Assembly (NCBI GenBank): GCA_025965125.1
Contig: JAOPXM010000013.1
Coordinates: 1-41,024 of the forward strand
DNA length: 41,024 nt
Reading direction: 5' to 3'
From: Nocardioides sp.
GTDB taxonomy: Bacteria > Actinomycetota > Actinomycetes > Propionibacteriales > Nocardioidaceae
The notes beneath the pieces are model-generated. The model saw only the letters and a list, made by a program, of their open reading frames with translations. It had not been told where the DNA came from and searched no databases. Of this stretch, positions 32,345 to 41,024 are shown in pieces (the first letter of the stretch is position 1; each line of letters opens with the position of its first letter). The position numbers were made by a program, and so were the translations under genes.

Positions 32345-32863
32345 GCCCGCCCAGTTCTTGTCCGGCTGCGGCACGGGACGACCGGGCTGCTCGCCACCAC
32401 GGGCCTCGAGGTAGCTGTTCTTCGGCACCATCACCTTGCGGCGGAAGATGCACACGACCTTGCCGTCCTGGTTGTAGCCGATGGTCTCCACGTGGACGAC
32501 GCCTCGGTCGTCCTTGCTCTTGCTCTCGGTCTTGTCCAGCACCGTGGTCTCTCCGTAGAGAGTGTCGCCGTGGAACGTCGGTGCGACATGCCGCAGAAAC
32601 TCGACCTCGAGGTTGGCGATTGCCTTGCCGGAGACGTCGGCCACCGACATGCCGAGCAGGATCGAGTAGACGTAGTTGCCGACCACGACGTTCTTGCCGA
32701 ACTGGGTGGTCTCCTCGGCGTAGTTGGCGTCGAGGTGCAGGGGGTGGTGGTTCATCGTGAGCAGGCAGAACAAGTGGTCGTCGTACTCCGTGACCGTCTT
32801 GCCGGGCCAGTGCTTGTACGTCGCGCCGACCTCGAACTCCTCGTAGCTACGACCGAACTGCAT
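32327..32863 (-). CDS. MaoC family dehydratase, mirror copy
   Basis: Identical to 8162-8698: LTMNHHPLHLD with Asn 38 and His 43, mesaconyl-CoA hydratase-like. AGGAG lies 7 nt before the ATG. Confidence 0.85.
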   Translation of the reverse strand: MQFGRSYEEFEVGATYKHWPGKTVTEYDDHLFCLLTMNHHPLHLDANYAEETTQFGKNVVVGNYVYSILLGMSVADVSGKAIANLEVEFLRHVAPTFHGDTLYGETTVLDKTESKSKDDRGVVHVETIGYNQDGKVVCIFRRKVMVPKNSYLEARGGEQPGRPVPQPDKNWAGSAPVE

Positions 32864-32962
32864 CCTGCTGCTCCTGTTCACCAGACGCTCGGCTATCCGC
32901 CGACCACGCCTATCGTGTCGAACGCGGCATCGAAGCGGCAGTCGTCTCGGGCGTGGCCATTG

Positions 32963-33145
32963 TCACGAGCCGCCCCCACCGGCCTTGCGTCGGTGCATCT
33001 TCGGGGCCCCGCCGACGACCTCGGAGCCGTGGGCCTTCTCCTTCACGGGGCCGTCCTGGTGGACGCCCTTCTCCTTGGAGTTCTTGCGATCCAGCGCCTC
33101 CCGCATCTTGGCCTTGAGGTCGTCGTTGTCCTTCGAGTCCGTCAT
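32963..33145 (-). CDS. DUF5302 small protein, mirror copy
   Basis: Identical to 7880-8062: 60 charged residues ending in the PKMHRRK region. GGAGG lies 5 nt before the ATG. Confidence 0.85.
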   Translation of the reverse strand: MTDSKDNDDLKAKMREALDRKNSKEKGVHQDGPVKEKAHGSEVVGGAPKMHRRKAGGGGS

Positions 33146-33253
33146 GCGTTCCTCCGCGAGGTCTAGCCGGGCAGTCCTCCCACCCTGACACCACCATCCA
33201 ACCGCGTCGACTCATATCCGGATCCTCCGGGGCGCGTCGAACGTCAGAACACC

Positions 33254-33754
33254 ATGTCGCGACTCTCCCCTTCAGCCGTGCTGGTCGCCACCGTCGCGTG
33301 TCTCGCGCTCGCCGCGTGCGGCAACGACTCCGATCCCGGCACGGCCACCGACCCCGGAGGGTCCTCGAGCACCTCTCCCACTCCCACGGCGGAGCCCACG
33401 GTCGGGAGCTATCCCGCCTTCGAGCCGACCGACTACTCCTACTCCCTTTCCGTCAGCTGCTTCTGTGCCGACGCCGGCGTCCCGATCCGGGTCACGGTCG
33501 AGCACGGCGACGTCACGGCCGCGGTGTACGCCGAGGGTGGCCGCGGCGTGAAGCAGGGCGATCCGGTCGAGAAGTACCGCTGGCTGAGCATCAACGACGT
33601 CATCGACGCCGCCAACGACACCGGAGCGGCCTCGGTCGACGTGACGTGGCCCGATGGGCAGGACTACCCGAGCTCGGTCTACGTCGACCAGGACAAGAAC
33701 GCCATGGACGAGGAGGTCGGCTACCAGGTGTCCGACGTGGCCGTCACCGGTTGA
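33254..33754 (+). CDS. DUF6174-type lipoprotein, mirror copy
   Basis: Identical to 7271-7771: lipobox LAAC with Cys 22, and SVSCFC with Cys 69 and Cys 71. Confidence 0.8.
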   Translation: MSRLSPSAVLVATVACLALAACGNDSDPGTATDPGGSSSTSPTPTAEPTVGSYPAFEPTDYSYSLSVSCFCADAGVPIRVTVEHGDVTAAVYAEGGRGVKQGDPVEKYRWLSINDVIDAANDTGAASVDVTWPDGQDYPSSVYVDQDKNAMDEEVGYQVSDVAVTG

Positions 33755-33784
33755 CCGGGTCCGACGGCGTGCGGTCCTGGCTGG

Positions 33785-34792
33785 CTAGCAGAGCGTGTAC
33801 TTGCCGCACTCGTTGACCACGAAAGCAGGCGGAAGCATGGCGCCGGCCACGATCATCGAATGATCGGTGGTCTTCCTGACCAGGGCACTCCGGTCGTCGA
33901 CGTACGACGTGAAGCCGGTGTTCGACGAGCCGAAGATCCAGTCGATCCGGGTCGGCCGAGGGACCGCGCACGAGCCCCCGACGTTGGATCCTCCGTTCGC
34001 CGCGTGCAGGTCCGTGCTGCGGGTGACCTTGCAGAAGTAGGAGTCCTTCTCGTTCATGTCGCCGGTGAGGAACACCGGCAGGCCGGTGCTGGCGCGAAGC
34101 GCGTTGGCCTTGGCGATCTGGCGGGCGGCGGCGATGTTGCGCCACTTCTGGGCGGGCCCGCGCGCATTGGCCGGGTTGTGGAAGTTCATGAAGTAGGCCT
34201 GCTGACCGTTCTTCAGGTTCTGCAGCTTCACGACGGGCATCCGGATCTCGTTGCCGTGGAAGTAGGGGATCTTCATCCAGCCTGGTTCGACCAGGGACCA
34301 CGTGTCGAGGCGCCAGGCGATGGAGTTGCGTACCGCGACCTTGCCCATGGTGTTGCCCGGATACACGCCCCAGCCGGCCCCGAGCTCGGACTTGAACACC
34401 CGATACTGCGGCAGCTCGAACTCCTGGAAGCCCACGACGTCCACGTCGTGACGCTGCAACAGCTCGATGGCCCAGTGCATCCGCTTCTCGCCGATCGCCC
34501 AACCGTGCTTGTTGCCGTTGGGGGAGGTGTGGCCGGCGCCGAGCACGTTGAACGAGCTCACCGTGAAGAACGTCGGCACCGACGGGTCGGTGGGGACGGG
34601 TCCGTCGGTCGGTGTCGGCGGGGCCGTCGTGGGGGTGCTGGAGGAGGAGGTCTCGGCGCTGAGCGACGCGTCGTCGTCATCGGAAGGCCCCGTGGCCAGG
34701 CGCAGCACACCGACGCCGATCATCGTCGCGACGAGGAGGACCGCCACCCAGGCTGCGCGAGCGCGCGGCAGACGCGGGCGGGGCAGGCGCAT
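33785..34792 (-). CDS. Membrane-anchored EEP family protein, mirror copy
   Basis: Identical to 6233-7240: signal anchor at 14-33, then SFNVLG, GFQEF, GDMN, RIDWIF and TDHSMI active-site motifs. Confidence 0.85.
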   Translation of the reverse strand: MRLPRPRLPRARAAWVAVLLVATMIGVGVLRLATGPSDDDDASLSAETSSSSTPTTAPPTPTDGPVPTDPSVPTFFTVSSFNVLGAGHTSPNGNKHGWAIGEKRMHWAIELLQRHDVDVVGFQEFELPQYRVFKSELGAGWGVYPGNTMGKVAVRNSIAWRLDTWSLVEPGWMKIPYFHGNEIRMPVVKLQNLKNGQQAYFMNFHNPANARGPAQKWRNIAAARQIAKANALRASTGLPVFLTGDMNEKDSYFCKVTRSTDLHAANGGSNVGGSCAVPRPTRIDWIFGSSNTGFTSYVDDRSALVRKTTDHSMIVAGAMLPPAFVVNECGKYTLC

Positions 34793-34843
34793 GGGTCCTC
34801 CGGGGCAGCGGACGGCGTGCCGGACCACACCGTCGACGGGGCG

Positions 34844-34849
34844 ACTCTA
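34844..34849 (-). promoter_or_regulatory. Possible -10 box TAGAGT of the EEP gene, mirror copy
   Basis: Lies 51 nt before the ATG at 34792, read leftward. Confidence 0.35.
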
Positions 34850-34887
34850 GCGTCACTTTGGTCACATCCGTGCCATTTCGCCACAGT

Positions 34888-34930
34888 GGCACGAAGGGGG
34901 CACGAAGGGGCACGAAGGGGGCACGAAGGG
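34888..34930 (-). repeat. Four tandem copies of CCCTTCGTGCC, mirror copy
   Basis: Same array as 6095-6137, read on the minus strand, with the GTGCCA/TGGCAC inverted repeat at 34870-34892. Confidence 0.8.
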
Positions 34931-34952
34931 ATGCGCCGGACGCCAGCCCGGG

Positions 34953-36149
34953 TCAGCGCAGCTTGTAGTCCTCGATCACGCGGCGACCGATGATCATCTT
35001 CTGGATGTCAGCGGTGCCCTCACCGATGAGCAGCATCGGCGCCTCACGGTAGAGCCGCTCGATCTCGTACTCCTTGGAGAATCCGTAACCGCCGTGGATC
35101 CGGAACGAGTCCTCGACGACCTGGGAGCAGTACTCCGAGGCGAGGTACTTGGCCATGCCTGCCTCGAGGTCGTTGCGCTTGCCGGAGTCCTTCTTGCGGG
35201 CCGCGCGGACCATCATCTGGTGGGCGGCCTCGACCTTGGTGGCCATCTCTGCGAGCCGGAACATCACGGCCTGGTGCTCGGCGATCTTCTTGCCGAACGT
35301 CTCGCGCTGCTGGGCGTAGGCGACGCCGAGCTCGAACGCCCTGTTGGCGACGCCGCAGCCACGGGCCGCGACGTTCACGCGCCCGACCTCGACACCGTCC
35401 ATCATCTGGTAGAAGCCCTTGCCCGGCTCACCACCCAGGATCTGCTCGGCCGAGATCTGGGCGCCCTCGAAGATCATCTCCGTGGTGTCGACGCCCTTGT
35501 AGCCCATCTTGTCGATCTTGCCGGGGATGGTGACGCCCGGAGCGGTCTCGCCGAACCCGACCTCCTTCTCCACCAGGAACGTCGTCATGTTCTTGTACGT
35601 CGACTCCGCACCCTCGTCGGTCTTGACGAGCACGGCGACCAGGTTGGCCGAGCCACCGTTGGTCAGCCACATCTTCTGGCCGTCGATCGTGTAGTTGCCG
35701 TCCTCGCCCTTGACCGCCTTGGTCTTGATGGCGGCCACGTCGGAGCCGCAACCGGGTTCCGACATCGAGAAGGCGCCGCGGATCTCGCCCTCGGCCATCT
35801 TCGGCAGGTACTTCTTCTTCTGCTCCTCGGTGCCGTGCTGGAGGAGCATGTAGGCCACGAGGAAGTGGGTGTTGATCACCCCGGACACGCTCATCCAGCC
35901 GCGGGCGATCTCCTCCACGACCAGGGCGTAGGTCAGCAGCGACTCTCCGAGCCCGCCGTACTCCTCGGGGATCATCAGGCCGAACAGGCCCATCTCCTTG
36001 AGCCCCTCGACGATCTCGGTGGGGTACTCGTCGGCGTGCTCGAGCTCGGTGGCGACCGGGAGGATCTTGTCCTCGACGAACGTCCGGACCGCCTTCAGGA
36101 TCTCGGTCTGGTCGTCGGTCAGTCCGTCGGTCTCGCAGAGGCGGCCCAT
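34953..36149 (-). CDS. Acyl-CoA dehydrogenase, mirror copy
   Basis: Identical to 4876-6072: AFSMSEPGCGSD, QQRETFGKKI and catalytic Glu 377 in IGEGTADIQ. GGAAGG lies 7 nt before the ATG. Confidence 0.93.
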   Translation of the reverse strand: MGRLCETDGLTDDQTEILKAVRTFVEDKILPVATELEHADEYPTEIVEGLKEMGLFGLMIPEEYGGLGESLLTYALVVEEIARGWMSVSGVINTHFLVAYMLLQHGTEEQKKKYLPKMAEGEIRGAFSMSEPGCGSDVAAIKTKAVKGEDGNYTIDGQKMWLTNGGSANLVAVLVKTDEGAESTYKNMTTFLVEKEVGFGETAPGVTIPGKIDKMGYKGVDTTEMIFEGAQISAEQILGGEPGKGFYQMMDGVEVGRVNVAARGCGVANRAFELGVAYAQQRETFGKKIAEHQAVMFRLAEMATKVEAAHQMMVRAARKKDSGKRNDLEAGMAKYLASEYCSQVVEDSFRIHGGYGFSKEYEIERLYREAPMLLIGEGTADIQKMIIGRRVIEDYKLR

Positions 36150-36171
36150 CAAGTTACCTTCCAGTAGATCG

Positions 36172-36223
36172 GATCCTTCTCACTCTAGAGGCGGGCCGCT
36201 CACATCTCATCATGAGAAGGATC
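36172..36223. promoter_or_regulatory. Inverted repeat upstream of the acyl-CoA dehydrogenase gene, mirror copy
   Basis: GATCCTTCTCA and TGAGAAGGATC arms (11/11) with the internal 13-nt palindrome, as at 4802-4853. Confidence 0.45.
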
Positions 36224-37381
36224 ACCGGGGCGGAGCCTGCGGGCTCTGCTCCGCAGCCTGCCCAAGATGCTCGTTCCCCCGGCCGACTCCCCGGGACCGG
36301 CGGCGGCCACGAACCCGTCCGCCAGTGCTGCCGGGTCGTCGTCGACCCGCTCAGCGGCCGGTACGTCGTCCGGGTGCACCTCGTCGTCGCCACCCAGCAC
36401 CGGGAGCAGGTCGGCCGGATCGCCGTGGACGGGGTGACCACGGGACTCGATCTGCGACAACCAGGCCCGGGTGACGGGCTCGAACACCTCGCGCAGCGAG
36501 GCCGGCGTCCGCGGACGCGTCGACGACCGGCCGGCGAGCACACTCTCGGCGTACTCGCGCTTGACGATGCGCTGGTAGGCCCGGGGGTCGAGGCGACCGT
36601 CGAGGGCGAGGTTGACCTCGCGCAGCAGCCTGATCTCCGCGACGCCCAGCGACGGGTTGGCTCGTGCAGCGGCACCCGCGTCGACGAGGTCGGCGTCGAA
36701 GCCGGCCGCCTCTGCGAACCGACGCCAGAGCTCGTCGGGGGGTGCGCCCGCTGGCGGGCCGGCGACAAGGTGCACCCGACCGGGAGGGACCGCCGTCGAC
36801 CAGCGCCGGAGGGCGTCCGCGAAGTCCTGGGCGTGCCAGAAGTGCGGCCGCACCCCGCCGGCGTCGGGGCCGGCGTCCGGACCGGTGTCGGCGCGGAACT
36901 GGTCCCGCTCGAAGGCTGCGAAGGACCGGGTCTCCCCCAGCTTCACCTCCTCCTGCCAGTGGGCGGTGGCCTGGCGGCCGAGGTCACGGGCGGTGACGAC
37001 CACGTGCACCTCGAGCCCCGCCAGGGGAGCGATGGCGGCCGCGATCTGCTCGATCGTGGCGCCTGCGAGCACCTCGTGGCTGATCACCGTGGTGCCGGGA
37101 AACTCGCGCGCCCGGTCACAGAGCCGCTGCCAGGTGCCCGCGACGTCCTGCGGGCGGAGCCCGAACTTGTCATGGCTGCCCCGCACCTCGACCGCACCGC
37201 GGAACATCGCGCCGGGTCCGAGGAACGGGTAGAGCACGCCGCCGTCTCGCAGCCGGTCGCGGTTGGCAGCGAGCATCTCCTGGAGGTACGTCGTGCCCGT
37301 CTTGGGCAGCCCGACGTGCAGAACAACGCGCTGCGGAGGTCCGGAGGCCGCTGGCGACGGAGGGGGCGACGCTGAAGTCAT
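36200..37381 (-). CDS. Sulfotransferase-like P-loop protein, mirror copy
   Basis: Identical to 3644-4825: PKTGTT P-loop at 26-31 and VVVTARDLGRQ region. It is divergent from the mirrored MgtE_N/CBS gene. Confidence 0.78.
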   Translation of the reverse strand: MTSASPPPSPAASGPPQRVVLHVGLPKTGTTYLQEMLAANRDRLRDGGVLYPFLGPGAMFRGAVEVRGSHDKFGLRPQDVAGTWQRLCDRAREFPGTTVISHEVLAGATIEQIAAAIAPLAGLEVHVVVTARDLGRQATAHWQEEVKLGETRSFAAFERDQFRADTGPDAGPDAGGVRPHFWHAQDFADALRRWSTAVPPGRVHLVAGPPAGAPPDELWRRFAEAAGFDADLVDAGAAARANPSLGVAEIRLLREVNLALDGRLDPRAYQRIVKREYAESVLAGRSSTRPRTPASLREVFEPVTRAWLSQIESRGHPVHGDPADLLPVLGGDDEVHPDDVPAAERVDDDPAALADGFVAAAGPGESAGGTSILGRLRSRARRLRPGDPSHDEM

Positions 37382-37427
37382 GGTGCAGACATGGTGCCAG
37401 TGACGCTGCAGAGGGCGCGCCGACCGG

Positions 37428-37433
37428 TAGCGT
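37428..37433 (+). promoter_or_regulatory. -10 box TAGCGT of the MgtE_N/CBS operon, mirror copy
   Basis: Ends 8 nt before GTG 37442, with no ribosome binding site. Confidence 0.5.
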
Positions 37434-37441
37434 TGCGGGAC

Positions 37442-38716
37442 GTGAGCACCGCCCCCTCGCGCGTCTACGCGGCCCGTCTCGTCGGGCTGCCGATCTTCGA
37501 CCCCCAAGGCGACCAGGTCGGCAAGGTGCGAGACCTCGTGGTGGCGATCCGGTCCGAGGTCAGCCAGCCCCGCGTGCTCGGCATGGTGGCCGAGGTCTTC
37601 GGTCGTCGCCGGATCTTCGTCCCGATGACCCGCGTGACGAACATCGACAGCGGTCAGGTGTACACGACGGGGCTGCTGAACATGCGCCGTTTCGAGCAGC
37701 GCTCGACCGAGACCCTCGTGATCGGCCAGCTGCTCGACCGGACCGTGACGATCCCGAGCGCCGGCATCACCGCGACGGTCTACGACGTGGGCATGGAGCA
37801 GGCCCGGAACCGCGACTGGGTGCTGAGCCGGGTCGCGGTGCAGGAGCCGGCCAAGGCGTTGCGTCGGCGCGGCCAGACCCACGTCGTCGAGTGGCGAGAT
37901 GTCGAGGGGCTCACCCAGCGAGACGAGACCCAGGGTGCGACGCACCTGATCGCGGCACTCAACGAGATGCGGGTCGCCGACGCGGCGAGCATGATCCACG
38001 ACCTCCCCCCGGAGCGACGCACGGCCGTCATCGCCGCCCTCGACGACGAACGACTTGCCGACGTGCTCGAGGAGCTGCCCGAGGAGGACCAGGTCGAGAT
38101 CCTCGAGGCGCTCGACAACGAGCGCGCCGCCGACGTCCTCGAGGAGATGTCACCGGACGACGCCGCCGACCTGATCGCCGACCTTCCGGCGGAGACGGCC
38201 GAGGCACTCCTCCGGCTGATGGAGCCCGAGGAGGCCGAGGACGTGCGCCGGCTGATGTCGTACGTCGAGAACACCGCGGGCGCGATGATGACACCCGAGC
38301 CGGTGATCCTGGGGCCGGACGCCACGATCGCCGACGCCCTGGCCCAGGTGCGCAACCCGGAGCTCACGCCCGCGCTGGCCGCGCTCGTCTACGTCTGCCG
38401 GCCACCGCTCGAGACGCCTACGGGCAGGTTCCTCGGAGTGGCCCACATCCAGCGACTGCTGCGCGAGCCGCCGTCGACGCTGGTCGCGGGAGTGCTCGAC
38501 GACTCCATGGACCCGCTGCGTCCGGAGGCCACGATCGACCAGGTGGCGGCCCACCTGGCGACGTACAACCTCGTGGCGGCGCCGGTGGTCGACGACAACG
38601 GGCACCTCGTCGGCGCGGTGAGCGTCGACGACCTCCTCGACCACATGCTCCCCGAGAACTGGCGCGACCAGGCGATCCGCTCGACCGACCGCCGACAGGG
38701 GGTGCGCCGTGCCTGA
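37442..38716 (+). CDS. Soluble MgtE N-domain/CBS protein, mirror copy
   Basis: Identical to 2309-3583: PRC-barrel-like N-terminus, MgtE N superhelix and paired CBS motifs, no membrane pore. It overlaps the DUF1003 gene by 8 bp. Confidence 0.82.
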   Translation: MSTAPSRVYAARLVGLPIFDPQGDQVGKVRDLVVAIRSEVSQPRVLGMVAEVFGRRRIFVPMTRVTNIDSGQVYTTGLLNMRRFEQRSTETLVIGQLLDRTVTIPSAGITATVYDVGMEQARNRDWVLSRVAVQEPAKALRRRGQTHVVEWRDVEGLTQRDETQGATHLIAALNEMRVADAASMIHDLPPERRTAVIAALDDERLADVLEELPEEDQVEILEALDNERAADVLEEMSPDDAADLIADLPAETAEALLRLMEPEEAEDVRRLMSYVENTAGAMMTPEPVILGPDATIADALAQVRNPELTPALAALVYVCRPPLETPTGRFLGVAHIQRLLREPPSTLVAGVLDDSMDPLRPEATIDQVAAHLATYNLVAAPVVDDNGHLVGAVSVDDLLDHMLPENWRDQAIRSTDRRQGVRRA

Positions 38717-39227
38717 GACCCGGAGCCCCCGCTCCCGCCTGGACACCCCCAAGGAGACGCGCCGCACGATCGTGCGCCGGCCCGCGTTCAAGGCCGACGC
38801 CCTCGGGGTCTTCGCCGAGGAGTTCGCGCGGTTCATGGGCACCGCCCGGTTCCTGACCTACATGACCATGTTCGTGGCGGTCTGGGTGGTCTGGAACGTC
38901 GCCGCGCCCACCAACGCGCGCTGGGATGACTACCCGTTCATCTTCCTCACGCTGATCCTCAGCCTGCAGGCGTCGTACGCCGCTCCCCTGATCCTGCTCG
39001 CCCAGAACCGGCAGGAGACCCGCGACAAGGTGGTCGCCGAGCAGGACCGGCAGGCCAACGCGCGCGCCCACGCGGACATGGAGTTCCTCGCCCGTGAGGT
39101 GGCCTCGCTGCGGATGGCGGTCGGCGAGGTGGCCACCCGCGACTTCATGCGCTCGGAGCTCCGCTCGCTGCTCAGCGATCTCGACGAGCGGGCTCGCGGC
39201 GACGACGAGGACCCCCGGCTCGCCTGA
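38709..39227 (+). CDS. DUF1003 family membrane protein, mirror copy
   Basis: Identical to 1798-2316: two membrane helices at about 48-65 and 76-98, GTG start. Confidence 0.88.
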   Translation: MPETRSPRSRLDTPKETRRTIVRRPAFKADALGVFAEEFARFMGTARFLTYMTMFVAVWVVWNVAAPTNARWDDYPFIFLTLILSLQASYAAPLILLAQNRQETRDKVVAEQDRQANARAHADMEFLAREVASLRMAVGEVATRDFMRSELRSLLSDLDERARGDDEDPRLA

Positions 39228-39273
39228 GCGGTACGTCACGCCCACCGGCGGCTGTCGGTGTGCAACGACCAAC

Positions 39274-39279
39274 TACCCT
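39274..39279 (+). promoter_or_regulatory. -10 box TACCCT of mrp-tatB, mirror copy
   Basis: Ends 8 nt before ATG 39288. It is inside the 60-bp gap after the DUF1003 gene. Confidence 0.5.
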
Positions 39280-39287
39280 TGAGCATC

Positions 39288-40466
39288 ATGAGCACCCCCA
39301 CTCTCGAGCAGGTCCACCCCGAAATCTGGGCCGCCCTCGCGACCGTCAACGACCCCGAGATCAAGCGTCCGATCACCGACCTCGGCATGGTGGACTCCGT
39401 CGGGATCGACGACGCCGGTGTGGTGCGCCTGACCGTCCTGCTGACCGTGGCCGGCTGCCCCCTGAAGGACACGATCACCCGCGACGTGAACGCCGCCGTC
39501 CGTCAGGTGCCCGGGGTCACCGGTGTCGAGCTCGAGCTCGGGGTCATGAGCGCCGACCAGCGCTCGGGCCTGCAGGCGACGCTGCGCGGTGGCCAGGCGG
39601 CGCGCGAGATCCCGTTCGCGCAGCCGGGCTCGCTCACCAAGGTCTTCGCGATCGCCAGCGGCAAGGGTGGTGTGGGCAAGTCGTCGGTGACCGTCAACCT
39701 CGCGCTGGCGATGGCCAAGCAGGGGCTCAAGGTGGGCATCGTCGACGCCGACATCTACGGTCACTCGGTCCCAGCCATGCTCGGCATCGCCGACTCCCGT
39801 CCGACCCAGGTCGAGGACCTGATCATGCCCGTGCCCACGTCGAGCGGGGTCTCGGTCATCTCGATCGGGATGCTGAAGCCCAGCCGCGAGCAGGTCGTCG
39901 CCTGGCGGGGGCCGATGCTGGACCGGGCCCTCGTGCAGATGCTCGCGGACGTCTACTGGGGCGACCTCGACGTGCTGCTCCTCGACCTTCCGCCCGGCAC
40001 CGGCGACGTCGCCATCTCCCTCGGCCAGCATCTGCCCGGCGCCGAGGTCGTGGTGGTGACCACGCCGCAGGAGGCCGCGGCCGAGGTGGCCGAACGCGCC
40101 GGCACGATGGCCTCGATGATGCACCAGCGCGTCGTGGGGGTCGTCGAGAACATGAGCTTCCTGGTCTGTCCACACTGCGCCGACTCGGGGAGCCCCGAGC
40201 ACAAGCTCGAGATCTTCGGTAGCGGCGGTGGCGACCGGGTCGCGGCCACCCTCTCGCAGCGGTTCGGCTACGACGTTCCCGTCCTGGGCCGCGTGCCGCT
40301 GGACGTCTCGTTGCGTGAGGGCGGCGACGTCGGGAAGCCGATCGTCGACGCGGACCCCACGGCTCCGGCCGCCGTCGTGCTCTCGGGGATCGCGGACACG
40401 CTCTGTGGCCGAGGCCGCGGGCTGGCCGGCCTGCAGCTGGGTCTCACCCCTGCCAGTAGGTTCTAG
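39288..40466 (+). CDS. mrp: Mrp/NBP35 (ApbC) Fe-S carrier ATPase, mirror copy
   Basis: Identical to 559-1737: DUF59 domain, GKGGVGKS at 125-132 and CPHC at 294-297. The tatB copy starts 3 nt after its stop. Confidence 0.92.
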   Translation: MSTPTLEQVHPEIWAALATVNDPEIKRPITDLGMVDSVGIDDAGVVRLTVLLTVAGCPLKDTITRDVNAAVRQVPGVTGVELELGVMSADQRSGLQATLRGGQAAREIPFAQPGSLTKVFAIASGKGGVGKSSVTVNLALAMAKQGLKVGIVDADIYGHSVPAMLGIADSRPTQVEDLIMPVPTSSGVSVISIGMLKPSREQVVAWRGPMLDRALVQMLADVYWGDLDVLLLDLPPGTGDVAISLGQHLPGAEVVVVTTPQEAAAEVAERAGTMASMMHQRVVGVVENMSFLVCPHCADSGSPEHKLEIFGSGGGDRVAATLSQRFGYDVPVLGRVPLDVSLREGGDVGKPIVDADPTAPAAVVLSGIADTLCGRGRGLAGLQLGLTPASRF

Positions 40467-40469
40467 TAC

Positions 40470-40808
40470 GTGTTCGGAGTCGGCCTGCCAGAGTTCGCGG
40501 TGATCGCGTTCGTGGCCGTGCTGGTGTTCGGTCCCGACAAGCTGCCCGAACTCGCGCGCCAGGCCGGCCAGATGGTGCGCAAGGCCCGCACCTTCGCCAA
40601 CGCGGCCCGCGACGAGCTGCGCAACGAGCTCGGCCCCGACTATGCCGACCTCGAGCTTCGCGACCTCGACCCCCGCACCATCGTGCGCAAGCACATCACC
40701 GAGGCGATGCAGGAGGCCGACCGCGCCGAGGCCACCCCCGCGCGCCGACGCGGCCTGCGACCCCTCGACGACGGCGAGGTCCCGCCGTACGACGCCGACG
40801 CGACCTAA
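40470..40808 (+). CDS. tatB: TatB translocase subunit, mirror copy
   Basis: Identical to 217-555: N-terminal membrane helix with LPEF, FGPDKLPELAR hinge and amphipathic helix, GTG start. Confidence 0.9.
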   Translation: MFGVGLPEFAVIAFVAVLVFGPDKLPELARQAGQMVRKARTFANAARDELRNELGPDYADLELRDLDPRTIVRKHITEAMQEADRAEATPARRRGLRPLDDGEVPPYDADAT

Positions 40809-40809
40809 G

Positions 40810-40922
40810 TCGACCTGTCACTTTTGGCCCCTGTAGGGCCATCGACTCGTCAGTTTTGGCCCGCTCTCGGGGCCAGAAGTGACAGGTCGGCAGGTTTCTG
40901 AGGGCCATTTCTGACAGGTCGG
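40810..40922. repeat. Four-copy intergenic repeat, mirror copy
   Basis: Same GACCTGTCASTTYTGGCCC-type units as 103-215, two in each orientation, between the tatB stop and the partial gene. Confidence 0.8.
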
Positions 40923-40926
40923 CGGA

Positions 40927-41022
40927 TCAGTCGTGGCTCTGGACCGCGGCGATCGCGCCGAAGGGCACCAGTAGCTGTCGATCGGTGGCCACCAGGACCT
41001 CCACGAAGTCCGCGCCGACGCG
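40927..41022 (-). CDS. 3' end of a conserved hypothetical gene (partial), mirror copy
   Basis: Identical to 3-98: 31 C-terminal residues ending LVPFGAIAAVQSHD, cut by the right edge of the window. Confidence 0.5.
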   Translation of the reverse strand, partial: RVGADFVEVLVATDRQLLVPFGAIAAVQSHD

Positions 41023-41024
41023 CG

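Larger units (their letters stand above)
20513..41024 (-). repeat. Right arm of the palindrome (reverse complement of 1-20512)
   Basis: Identical to the left arm read on the other strand, with zero spacer between arms. It carries no independent genetic information. It should be treated as a probable artefact until reads that cross the axis, with unique flanks outside both arms, are shown. Confidence 0.98.

Noticed and set aside
20513-41024. Second, independent set of genes (paralogous operons) in the right half
   Set aside because: The right half is identical to the left at every base compared, including intergenic DNA. True paralogues would differ at synonymous and noncoding sites.
1-41024. 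Giant transposon or linear element with terminal inverted repeats
   Set aside because: The inverted repeat fills the whole window with no internal cargo, transposase, integrase, terminal protein or target-site duplication.

Overview
The whole window is one perfect inverted repeat. Bases 1-20512 are followed, with no spacer, by their own reverse complement (20513-41024), so any feature at position x has an identical partner at 41025-x on the other strand. Both ends, the centre, the intergenic repeats and every open reading frame I compared agree, and I saw no mismatch. The window therefore holds about 20.5 kb of unique sequence, present twice head to head. The likeliest explanation is a fold-back artefact (a library chimera, or an assembly path that turned round in a natural palindrome). 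A very recent real inverted duplication is the alternative and needs read-level proof.

The unique half is ordinary chromosomal DNA of a high-GC actinobacterium (roughly 70 % GC by eye, not computed). It is most like Nocardioides or other Propionibacteriales. The reasons are the tatB-mrp-DUF1003-MgtE_N/CBS block, the histidine phosphatase ... ParA-like ... DEAD helicase-ferritin-like block (which recalls the Rv3208-Rv3214 region of M. tuberculosis), the DUF5302, DUF6174 and DUF6758 proteins, the GTG starts, and many -10 hexamers 6-8 nt before the start codon (leaderless mRNAs).

Layout of the left arm: a 3' fragment of an unknown gene; a four-copy intergenic repeat; a leftward group MgtE_N/CBS protein -> DUF1003 membrane protein -> Mrp/ApbC Fe-S carrier ATPase -> TatB; a rightward sulfotransferase-like gene and an acyl-CoA dehydrogenase; a tandem repeat; an anchored endonuclease/exonuclease/phosphatase protein; a DUF6174 lipoprotein; DUF5302; a MaoC-like hydratase; an MFS transporter; a CASTOR/POLLUX-like channel with a histidine phosphatase; DUF6758; PHP phosphoesterase plus MarC; an SDR; a ParA-like ATPase plus L,D-transpeptidase; a strong bidirectional terminator; a DEAD-box helicase divergent from a ferritin-like protein; and an AbiEi-like/DUF559 protein whose stop codon lies across the axis. 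The right arm repeats all of this in reverse order and orientation.

Most genes are housekeeping or metabolic: protein export, Fe-S cluster delivery, acyl-CoA oxidation, cell-wall cross-linking and RNA remodelling. I found no transposase, integrase, CRISPR array, rRNA, tRNA or phage module, and no convincing new defence system. The observations most worth checking are the palindrome, the repeat at its axis, the doubtful 5' end of the helicase gene, and the two families of intergenic repeats.
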